In this document: in pieces, positions 1 through 4,958 of the stretch
Layout of the letters: each line of letters opens with the position of its first letter
Position numbering within the stretch: the stretch's first letter is position 1
NCBI GenBank assembly: GCA_017391435.1
Contig: JAFOYS010000249.1
Span: 1 to 5,082 of the forward strand
From: Alistipes sp.
GTDB taxonomy: Bacteria > Bacteroidota > Bacteroidia > Bacteroidales > Rikenellaceae
Length of the DNA stretch: 5,082 nucleotides
Direction of reading: 5' to 3'
Translations under genes and position numbers: made by a program
The notes under the pieces: model-generated
Database searches by the model: none
Told to the model about the DNA's origin: nothing
Seen by the model: only the letters and a program-made list of their open reading frames with translations

Positions 1-430
1 AGCACTCTGTGCTGCAGCATCTGCACAGGACATAGCAACATTCAAGCAGCGACTCGCCTCACCAGTAAAGGTTGACTCGCTGACAACAATCAACGCCACT
101 GTTAAGGTCACTGAGCACCTTGACGCAGCGAATATTGTCGCCACAACACCTCCAAAGAGCCAGACAACAGTAAATGGATACCGCATAATGCTCTTTATGA
201 GTAATTCACAGAACGCTCGCGCCGAGGCCTTTGCCGCTTGCGATACACTTGCCGTAAGAGTTCCTGGCCTACAGACATATGTAACCTACGACAACCCATA
301 CTTTAAGGTTGCCTCTGGAAACTGCACAACTCAGGAGGAGGCACTGCTACTCCTTGAGAGGGTAAAACCATCGTTCCCAAAGGCGTTTATAATGCGCGAG
401 AACATCCCTCTGACAGAGTTATCAAAATAA
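1..430 (+). CDS. Exported SPOR-domain protein, 5' end outside the window
   Basis: The reading frame is open from the left edge (first full codon at base 2) to TAA at 428-430, giving 142 visible residues. The first residues, ALCAAASAQD, look like the end of a signal peptide with a signal peptidase I site after ASA. The true start is therefore probably only a few codons upstream and the protein about 150-160 residues long. After a polar, Thr/Pro-rich linker, visible residues 57-138 match a SPOR (sporulation-related repeat) domain. The cues are GYRI at the first strand, NSQNAR before the helix, a PGLQTYVTYDNPYFKV segment and a final FPKAFIM. SPOR domains bind glycan strands of peptidoglycan that lack stem peptides, often at the division septum, so a periplasmic wall-binding role is inferred. 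No catalytic domain is visible. It could instead be one of the small SPOR proteins of unknown role that are common in Bacteroidota. Confidence 0.85.
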   Translation, partial: ALCAAASAQDIATFKQRLASPVKVDSLTTINATVKVTEHLDAANIVATTPPKSQTTVNGYRIMLFMSNSQNARAEAFAACDTLAVRVPGLQTYVTYDNPYFKVASGNCTTQEEALLLLERVKPSFPKAFIMRENIPLTELSK

Positions 431-468
431 AAAATTGAGTTGTACCACACAAAAAAAGCATAAAAACT

Positions 469-500
469 CTTGTTTTGTAAATAAAAAGTCTTTAATTTTG
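469..500 (+). promoter_or_regulatory. Bacteroidales-type promoter for the Cys-rich lipoprotein
   Basis: TAATTTTG at 493-500 fits the -7 consensus TAnnTTTG of Bacteroides primary-sigma promoters. CTTG at 469-472 is a near match to the -33 TTTG and lies 20 bases upstream. A second TTTG at 474-477 is spaced too closely (15 bases). Transcription would start near 505, leaving a leader of about 30 A/T-rich bases without a Shine-Dalgarno sequence. Its presence implies the lipoprotein is transcribed independently of the SPOR gene. Confidence 0.6.
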
Positions 501-536
501 TGTGACAATTATTTTTTAACTTAAATTTTCAAGACT

Positions 537-779
537 ATGAAAAAGATTCTTTCACTGGTAGTATTAGTTGCAGCTGTTGCAATGGTTAGCTGCGCAGGTA
601 ACAATAATAAGAAGTCTGATGCTTGCTGCGATAAGGCAGCTTGCGAGCAGTGCGAGAAGGCTCCTGAGTGCGCTGGTTGTCCAGCTGCTGCTCCTGCAGA
701 GGCTGCTGCTCCTGCAGCTGAGTGCCCTAACTGTCCAGACTGCGCTAAGGAGGCTCCAGCTCCAGCACCTGCACAGTAG
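537..779 (+). CDS. Small cysteine-rich, Ala/Pro-rich lipoprotein of unknown function
   Basis: This is an 80-residue protein. Residues 1-18 form a lipoprotein signal peptide (MKK, then a hydrophobic Val/Ala stretch) ending in MVSC, so Cys19 is the likely lipidated residue and the protein is membrane-anchored. The 61-residue mature part has no recognisable domain. Nine further cysteines (30, 31, 36, 39, 45, 48, 63, 66, 69) form four CxxC pairs: CEQC, CAGC, CPNC and CPDC, the last two sharing Cys66. An Ala/Pro/Glu stretch at 50-62 separates the two cysteine clusters, and the tail is an (AP)n run ending in Gln. The cysteine pattern suggests metal binding (Zn, Cu or Fe) or redox chemistry, which is inference only. 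The gene is monocistronic, with its own promoter, tandem TAG stops at 777-782 and a strong terminator. It may be a lineage-specific Bacteroidales family; I do not recognise it. The start is fixed by the signal peptide. Confidence 0.85.
   Translation: MKKILSLVVLVAAVAMVSCAGNNNKKSDACCDKAACEQCEKAPECAGCPAAAPAEAAAPAAECPNCPDCAKEAPAPAPAQ
684..719 (+). repeat. 18-bp tandem repeat inside the Cys-rich lipoprotein gene
   Basis: The 16-base unit GCTGCTGCTCCTGCAG occurs at 684-699 and again at 702-717, an 18-base period. It encodes AAAPAE followed by AAAPAA, the spacer between the two cysteine clusters. The in-frame period means copy-number change by slippage would lengthen or shorten the spacer by six residues without breaking the frame. 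Confidence 0.85.
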
Positions 780-796
780 TAGCTTTTTAAAACAAG

Positions 797-833
797 ATAT
801 CCACCGTCGTAGTCTCGTCGGTGGATATTTTTT
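797..833. terminator. Shared terminator of two convergent genes
   Basis: ATATCCACCG (797-806) and CGGTGGATAT (819-828) form a perfect 10-bp stem. Two further C-G pairs are possible beyond a T-T mismatch, leaving a loop at 810-815. On the + strand the stem runs into six T (828-833), a standard intrinsic terminator for the Cys-rich lipoprotein. On the - strand the stem is followed by CTTGTTTTAAAAAG, a weaker U-tract, so it may also stop the regulator gene. That gene's stop codon (834-832) overlaps the T-run. Confidence 0.9.
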
Positions 834-1974
834 ATACATATAGCTCAATATCACTAACCGTTATCCGCTCGCCCGAGAGAATTATCAGCCTCTCGACAAC
901 ATTTCTCAGTTCGCGAATATTTCCGCTCCAACGCATCCGAGCGAGGGCTGCAATAGCCTCAGCCTCAATAGCCTTCTTTGGCAGAGCATACTCCGAGCAG
1001 ATGTTTGTTATAAAGTGGTCTACAAGCATTGGTATGTCTGTATACCTGTTACGCAGTGGCGGAACACTAATAACTATCACACTGAGGCGGTGGTAGAGGT
1101 CCTCGCGGAAATTACCCTTCGCAATCTCCTCTCGCAGATTCTTGTTTGTCGCCGCAATAACCCTCACATCTACATCTATATCGCTATCGCTTCCTACGCG
1201 AGAGATTTTACGCTCCTGAAGCGCACGAAGCACCTTTGCCTGCGCCGAGAGTGACATATCGCCCACCTCGTCCATAAATAGCGTACCGCCATCTGCCTGT
1301 TCAAACTTACCTTTTCGTTGCTTTACGGCAGATGTAAAGGCACCTCGCTCGTGGCCAAAGAGTTCACTTTCGATAAGTTCTGACGGTATTGCAGCACAGT
1401 TTACCTCTACAAACGGAGCTTGATTGCGTGTACTCTTTGCGTGGAGCCATCGTGCCACAAGCTCCTTTCCCGTACCATTCTCTCCAGTAACAAGCACACG
1501 CGCCTGCGATGGCGCCACCTTATCTATTAACTCACGCACGCGTATAATCTGCTCCGACTCCCCGACAATAGGCTCTATTGCGCTTGCTTGCGGTTGTTTA
1601 CGAACTTTGCTACTCTTTCGTTGTACCGCACTCTGCGACTCTACGGCGCTACTACCAACACAGTTGCGTATAGAGCCAAGCAGCCTATTCATATCCACAG
1701 GCTTTGGGATATAGTCTACCGCACCACGACGCAGCGAGGCTATTGCCGAGTCAATACTTGCCGCAGAGGATAGTACAATAAATGGCGTATCTCCACCTTG
1801 AGGCACCGAGGCAATATCGTCTACAATAAGCATATCTACCCCACCGCGCTCAAGGGCTCGCTGTACTTCAGTATTGCTGTCGGTTATCTGTGTTACATAT
1901 CCTTCAAATTCTAATCTCTCGCGCAGATTATTTCGCACGCTTTTTGAGTGTTCAAGTACTAAAAGTTTTGTCAT
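832..1974 (-). CDS. Sigma-54 activator-type response regulator without a DNA-binding domain
   Basis: This 380-residue protein of the NtrC family would activate RNA polymerase carrying sigma-54 by ATP hydrolysis. Residues 1-106 are a receiver domain: the likely phospho-acceptor is Asp52 (or Asp53), with Ser69 and a Lys91-Pro92 pair. The usual acidic pair near residue 8 is Glu8-His9, and only 12 positions separate Asp52 from Pro64, against 23 in enteric NtrC, so helix 3 seems lost. A charged linker (107-133) leads to the AAA+ domain. It has Walker A GENGTGKE (164-171), the sigma-54-contacting loop GAFTSA (211-216; canonical GAFTGA), Walker B TLFMDE (231-236), sensor I ATN (275-277), arginine fingers Arg290 and Arg296, and sensor II GNIRELRN (351-358). 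The protein ends about 20 residues after sensor II, so no Fis-type helix-turn-helix is present. The start ATG (1974-1972) begins the first receiver strand, TKLLVLE. No partner kinase lies in the window. The family call is secure; targets and signal are unknown. Confidence 0.95.
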   Translation of the reverse strand: MTKLLVLEHSKSVRNNLRERLEFEGYVTQITDSNTEVQRALERGGVDMLIVDDIASVPQGGDTPFIVLSSAASIDSAIASLRRGAVDYIPKPVDMNRLLGSIRNCVGSSAVESQSAVQRKSSKVRKQPQASAIEPIVGESEQIIRVRELIDKVAPSQARVLVTGENGTGKELVARWLHAKSTRNQAPFVEVNCAAIPSELIESELFGHERGAFTSAVKQRKGKFEQADGGTLFMDEVGDMSLSAQAKVLRALQERKISRVGSDSDIDVDVRVIAATNKNLREEIAKGNFREDLYHRLSVIVISVPPLRNRYTDIPMLVDHFITNICSEYALPKKAIEAEAIAALARMRWSGNIRELRNVVERLIILSGERITVSDIELYV

Positions 1975-1997
1975 TGTCTAAAAGTTTACTATTTTTG
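1967..1997 (+). promoter_or_regulatory. Bacteroidales-type promoter reading toward DUF4290
   Basis: TTTG at 1967-1970 and TATTTTTG at 1990-1997 match both promoter boxes exactly with a 19-base spacer, the best promoter in the window. The -33 box lies inside codons 2-3 of the divergent regulator gene. Transcription would start near 2002, giving the DUF4290 mRNA an unusually long leader of about 130 bases. Confidence 0.65.
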
Positions 1998-2000
1998 CAT

Positions 2001-2031
2001 CAAATTTAAGGCATTACTCCGGTAATAAAAA
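2001..2031 (-). promoter_or_regulatory. Bacteroidales-type promoter of the sigma-54 regulator
   Basis: Read on the - strand, TAAATTTG (2008 to 2001) is an exact -7 match. With a 19-base spacer the -33 position reads TTTT (2031 to 2028), three of four consensus bases. Transcription would start near 1996, about 20 bases before the regulator ATG. The box lies only three bases from the -7 box of the opposing promoter at 1990-1997. Confidence 0.5.
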
Positions 2032-2036
2032 AGTTC

Positions 2037-2124
2037 GTACACCCCTTCTAGGGCTCTGTACAAAAGGGAATTTTAAGATCAAATGGGATATCATCCTTGA
2101 CCAAAAGCAGTATCGGATGACCCA
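2037..2124 (+). promoter_or_regulatory. Hairpin-rich leader upstream of DUF4290
   Basis: Two inverted repeats lie between the predicted transcript start and the DUF4290 ATG at 2133. The first pairs GTACA (2037-2041) with TGTAC (2057-2061) around an inner CCC/GGG (2043-2045 with 2051-2053). It competes with an alternative CCCTT/AAGGG pairing (2043-2047 with 2064-2068). The second pairs TGGG plus TCATCC (2084-2087 and 2091-2096, with ATA bulged out) with GGATGA-CCCA (2115-2124) and ends eight bases before the ATG. The repeats are seen directly; a role in controlling translation is inference. No known riboswitch class was recognised. Confidence 0.4.
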
Positions 2125-2132
2125 AAATATTT

Positions 2133-2825
2133 ATGAGACATAATTACAATTACACCCGTCGCAAGCTCTACTTGCCAGAGTATGGACGACACATTCACGA
2201 GATGGTAGACTCTCTACTCCTTATTGAGGATAGAGTCGAGCGCACTCGTCAGGCTAAGGCTGTTATTGCCGTAATGGGAAATCTCAATCCACTACTCCGA
2301 GATACGGCAGACTTTACCCACAAGCTTTGGGACCACCTGTTCATAATGTCTGATTTTCAATTAGATGTAGACAGCCCGTATCCACTTCCAACACGCGAGG
2401 AGTTACAGCCCGTACCGCGTAGGCTGAATTATCCCCAGTGCCAAATTACACATAAGCACTATGGCAAGTATGTCGGCAAGATTCTCAAGAGTCTTATCAA
2501 CTGCGACAACAGTCGCGGTGTCGCCCTTACGGTAGACAATATAGCCCGATATATGCGTACCAAGAGCTATGAGTACAACCTTGACCATCCAAACAACGAG
2601 GTGATAATAAAAGATATAAAGATGCTGTCCGATTATAGCATAGATATTGACGAGCAGGCACTAAATAATATCCGAAGCGACTATAAACAGCACTCTACAC
2701 AACATCCTCAGCGCAACAAGGGCAAGCAGGTGCAGGCAAAGGGCAAAAACCGTCCAGTTCAACAGCAGAAAAACCATAAGAAGGCTGTTGTAAGACACTC
2801 CGGCCCACAGGGGATAAGGAAATAA
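2133..2825 (+). CDS. DUF4290 family protein with a basic C-terminal tail
   Basis: This 230-residue cytoplasmic protein has no signal peptide or membrane segment. It matches the DUF4290 family, which is widespread in Bacteroidota and has no established function. Family-typical stretches are LPEYGRHIHEMV (14-25), NPLLRD (52-57), HKLWDHLFIMSDFQLDVD (63-80) followed by PYP, HYGK (109-112), and a helical segment around residues 133-166 including IKDIKMLS. The family-like part ends near residue 183. Residues 185-230 form a tail with 13 Lys/Arg and no Asp or Glu, rich in Gln, His and Asn, probably disordered and possibly RNA- or ribosome-binding (inference). The ATG at 2133 fits the family N-terminus, a short polar stretch before KLYLPEYG. 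It is the first gene of a unit with the nuclease remnant six bases downstream. A murA gene, which I recall as its usual follower in this phylum, is absent. Confidence 0.9.
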   Translation: MRHNYNYTRRKLYLPEYGRHIHEMVDSLLLIEDRVERTRQAKAVIAVMGNLNPLLRDTADFTHKLWDHLFIMSDFQLDVDSPYPLPTREELQPVPRRLNYPQCQITHKHYGKYVGKILKSLINCDNSRGVALTVDNIARYMRTKSYEYNLDHPNNEVIIKDIKMLSDYSIDIDEQALNNIRSDYKQHSTQHPQRNKGKQVQAKGKNRPVQQQKNHKKAVVRHSGPQGIRK

Positions 2826-2831
2826 TCTATT

Positions 2832-2999
2832 ATGAGAAGACTATTACTACTCTTATTTGCGGTGCTCTTCTTCTCTTCGCACAAAGCAATGGCGTGGGGC
2901 GGATGGGCGCATAAGCTTATTGCTACTATTGCCGAGACGCACCTAACACCAGAGGCAGGGGAATCAGCCAACAACCTAAGAAAACTACAAAAAAAATAG
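2832..2999 (+). pseudogene. N-terminal remnant of an S1/P1-type secreted nuclease
   Basis: This 55-codon frame (ATG 2832, TAG 2997-2999) starts six bases after the DUF4290 stop. Residues 1-21 are a clear signal peptide (MRR, a Leu/Phe core, cleavage after AMA), leaving mature residues that begin WGGWAHKLIATIAETHLTPEA. S1/P1 nucleases begin their mature chain with exactly this pattern. There the N-terminal Trp and the His at mature position 6 (Trp22 and His27 here) bind the trinuclear zinc site, and LTPEA closes the first helix. Family members run to about 250-300 residues with many more His/Asp zinc ligands; all of those are missing, so the product cannot be an active nuclease. The last residues, GESANNLRKLQKK, do not continue the family pattern and no nuclease sequence was found in 3000-3100. 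An internal or 3' deletion is the simplest explanation. A short secreted peptide that is still used cannot be excluded. Confidence 0.75.
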
Positions 3000-3060
3000 C
3001 TATCACCAAACAAATAAACACAATAGAGACGAGTAAAGTAGCGTTTTAGAAAAAAATTAC

Positions 3061-3068
3061 TATCTTTG
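3061..3068 (+). promoter_or_regulatory. Bacteroidales-type -7 box before the thioredoxin-like lipoprotein
   Basis: TATCTTTG at 3061-3068 is an exact TAnnTTTG match 32 bases before the ATG at 3101. No TTTG was found 19-21 bases upstream, so the -33 half is weak or absent. It would start a transcript near 3073 carrying the lipoprotein and probably the two genes after it. Confidence 0.5.
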
Positions 3069-3100
3069 TTGTTTGAATTGAATCTGAAATAGATAATTGT

Positions 3101-4228
3101 ATGAAGAATACCCTTTTAGCACTACTTTGTGTAACAATACTCTGCTGCAGCTGTAGCAACAAAGATGTTCGCATCTCTGGTAAATTCTATGGTCTTACTG
3201 CCAAGAGCGTATACCTTGAGCAGATGACCGCCTCTGGTCAGACCATAATCGACTCTGTAGAGCTTGCAAATGATGGTTCATACCGTTTTGTGATTAACAA
3301 CGGCCCTCAGACCCCATCTATCTACAACATCATCTACAACAACGAGCGCGTACCGTTGCTCCTTACTGCTGGCGAGAGCGTTACAGTAGGCTCTATGGGC
3401 TCTGTGCTTGCAAACTACACTGTCAGCGGCTCTAAGGAGTCGGAGTTACTGCGCGAGTTCAATCGCGAGTATATTGTTGGTATGCAAGACCTTAACGCAA
3501 AGATTGCCGCCTATGCAGAGGCTGGCGATAGCGCAAAGAGTGAAATTGCTCAGCTCTACACAGCAAAGCTCCGCGAGATTAAGCGCAACCAGATTTCGTT
3601 TATCATCAAGAACAAGAACTCTATTGCGGCAGTATATGCCCTCTACCAGCGTCTACCAGATGAGACCTATCTTGTAAACTCTGAGAGCGACCTTATCTAC
3701 TTCCGCACAGTGGCTGACGCAGTGAGCAAGAGGTACCCAACCTCGCCATTTTTAGTCACACTACGCAACGATGTAGCTCGTATGGAGGCTCAAGCATCTC
3801 TGCTGAGCACAATCGAGGAGCGTGACTATCCAGATATTGTTGCTGACGATATGTATGGCAACAAGGTAAAGCTCTCTGAGCTTGAGGGTAATGTAATCCT
3901 TGTAGACTTCTGGGCTGCGGAGTTAGGCAACAGCAACGCGCTGAACGCAGACCTAAAGAGCATCTATGAGAAGTATGAGGCCGATGGTTTCCGCGTATAT
4001 CAGGTATCTTTTGACACCTCAAAGGCTACTTGGATCAAGGCCGTACAGGAGCAGAAACTTCCGTGGACATCTGTCTGCGACTTCCGCGGTCAGGCTTCGC
4101 CAATTATGGGTGTGTACAATGTTCGTTCACTACCATCAAACTACCTTATTGACCACAATGGCCACATTGTGGGCAAGAACCTCTATAGCGACGCCCTTGA
4201 GCAGCAGCTAGTCAAGATTCTCAAATAA
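3101..4228 (+). CDS. Thioredoxin-like lipoprotein lacking the CxxC cysteines
   Basis: This is a 375-residue exported lipoprotein. The signal peptide (MKN, then a Leu-rich core) ends CCSC with Cys18 the likely lipid site, followed by SNKD. Residues 24-120 resemble the DUF4369 beta domain found before thioredoxin folds in Bacteroidota: SGKFYGL, SVYLEQ, IIDSVELANDGSYRF and PLLLTAGESVTV. A helical segment (about 121-235) follows. Residues 244-375 are a TlpA/AhpC-TSA-like thioredoxin fold: YPDIVADDMYGNKVKLSELEG, VILVDFWAA, a long helix, GFRVYQVSFD, and SLPSNYLIDHNGHIV containing the cis-proline equivalent Pro345. Where thiol-disulfide proteins read WCxxC, this one reads ELGNS (274-278), so both catalytic cysteines are replaced (Leu275, Ser278). 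The only Cys in the domain is Cys326. Classical disulfide reductase activity is therefore unlikely; a binding or structural role is inferred. It leads a probable operon, with lpxH starting 14 bases after its stop. Confidence 0.9.
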   Translation: MKNTLLALLCVTILCCSCSNKDVRISGKFYGLTAKSVYLEQMTASGQTIIDSVELANDGSYRFVINNGPQTPSIYNIIYNNERVPLLLTAGESVTVGSMGSVLANYTVSGSKESELLREFNREYIVGMQDLNAKIAAYAEAGDSAKSEIAQLYTAKLREIKRNQISFIIKNKNSIAAVYALYQRLPDETYLVNSESDLIYFRTVADAVSKRYPTSPFLVTLRNDVARMEAQASLLSTIEERDYPDIVADDMYGNKVKLSELEGNVILVDFWAAELGNSNALNADLKSIYEKYEADGFRVYQVSFDTSKATWIKAVQEQKLPWTSVCDFRGQASPIMGVYNVRSLPSNYLIDHNGHIVGKNLYSDALEQQLVKILK

Positions 4229-4242
4229 TGGCTTAGGCCGCT

Positions 4243-4956
4243 ATGATATACTTTGCATCCGACATACACCTCGGCAGTGGCGACAGACAGACGCAAAGAG
4301 CTACAGAACAACGATTTGTAAAGTGGCTCAAAAGCATTGAGCCCACTGCCGAAGTGCTTTTTTTGGTCGGAGACATCTTTGATTTCTGGTTTGAGTATAA
4401 CCGAGTAGTACCCAAGGGCTTTGTGCGTACGCTTGCACAACTTGCCCATATGACCGACAGCGGCATAAGGGTGGTAATGATTACCGGCAACCACGATATG
4501 TGGGTCGGCGACTACCTTACTACAGAGTGCGGCATTGAGCTATATACCAAACCTCAAATCTTTACCCTTGTCGGCAAGAAGATACTCGTCTCGCACGGTG
4601 ACAACACAAACATCAAGGGTCAGCCACTGCTAAAACTCATAAACGCCATCTTCCGCTCAAAGACGCTCCGAGTCTTCTTCTCGTGGATTATACATCCCGA
4701 CCTATTCCTCAGCTTTGGACAGTGGTGGAGCGGCTCTTCTCGCAAGGCACATAAGATGCAGACAGATCTGCGATACCTCAACCCACTTATAGAGTATGCA
4801 AAAGGGTATGAAGATAAGAGTGTAGAGCACTTTATCTTCGGCCATATCCACATCCCGCACCAGTGTGAGAAGATTACCTTCCTCGGCAATTGGGCAGATG
4901 GTTGCTCGTGGGCAGAGCTTGACAGCAACGGAAGTATAGAATTGAAAACCACATAG
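4243..4956 (+). CDS. lpxH: UDP-2,3-diacylglucosamine diphosphatase, LpxH type
   Basis: This 237-residue calcineurin-like phosphoesterase would cleave UDP-2,3-diacylglucosamine to lipid X and UMP, the fourth step of lipid A synthesis, at the inner face of the inner membrane. The metal-site motifs are all present and spaced as in E. coli LpxH: Asp7/His9 (SDIHLG), GDIFD (43-47), GNHD (82-85), His118 in SHGD, and GHIH (200-203). The insertion between His118 and GHIH (about 125-190, rich in Phe, Trp and Ile) corresponds to the acyl-chain-binding cap. The length is close to the family's usual 240-260 residues. The ATG at 4243 places [10 protein letters not shown] at the N-terminus, as in the family. 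It sits 14 bases after the lipoprotein stop and two bases before thyA, so co-transcription is likely. A different substrate within the metallophosphoesterase superfamily is possible but less likely given the cap. Confidence 0.88.
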   Translation: MIYFASDIHLGSGDRQTQRATEQRFVKWLKSIEPTAEVLFLVGDIFDFWFEYNRVVPKGFVRTLAQLAHMTDSGIRVVMITGNHDMWVGDYLTTECGIELYTKPQIFTLVGKKILVSHGDNTNIKGQPLLKLINAIFRSKTLRVFFSWIIHPDLFLSFGQWWSGSSRKAHKMQTDLRYLNPLIEYAKGYEDKSVEHFIFGHIHIPHQCEKITFLGNWADGCSWAELDSNGSIELKTT

Positions 4957-4958
4957 TT

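Noticed and set aside
431..536. Weak inverted repeat GAGTT/AACTC (437-441 with 465-469) as a terminator for the SPOR gene
   Set aside because: It is only five pairs around a 23-base loop with no clean T-run directly after it, and it overlaps the promoter region.
564..854. 96-codon open frame on the - strand across the Cys-rich lipoprotein
   Set aside because: It is antisense to a clear lipoprotein gene and its Leu/Ser/Arg-rich product mirrors the GC-rich Ala/Cys codons. It also crosses the terminator hairpin and has no promoter box.
1424..1773. Two open frames on the + strand inside the regulator gene
   Set aside because: They are antisense to the conserved AAA+ and receiver coding sequence and lack family features.
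2050..2070. GGGCTCTGTACAAAAGGG, which resembles an insertion-sequence terminal inverted repeat
   Set aside because: No matching opposite end, target duplication or transposase was found. The bases are better explained as part of the leader hairpins. A search of an IS-end database could revisit this.
1982..2143. Continuous open frame through the divergent intergenic region
   Set aside because: There is no start codon until 2117 and no recognisable protein. It overlaps promoter boxes and the DUF4290 start.
3000..3060. Terminator between the nuclease remnant and the next promoter
   Set aside because: Only short A/T-rich, poorly paired sequence is present, with no stem worth annotating.
431..3100. 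Sigma-54 (-24/-12) promoters that the regulator might act on
   Set aside because: No convincing TGGC-N8-TTGC-type element was seen in any of the intergenic gaps.
4183..4494. 103-codon open frame on the - strand over the lipoprotein/lpxH junction
   Set aside because: It is a shadow of two real genes with no family resemblance.
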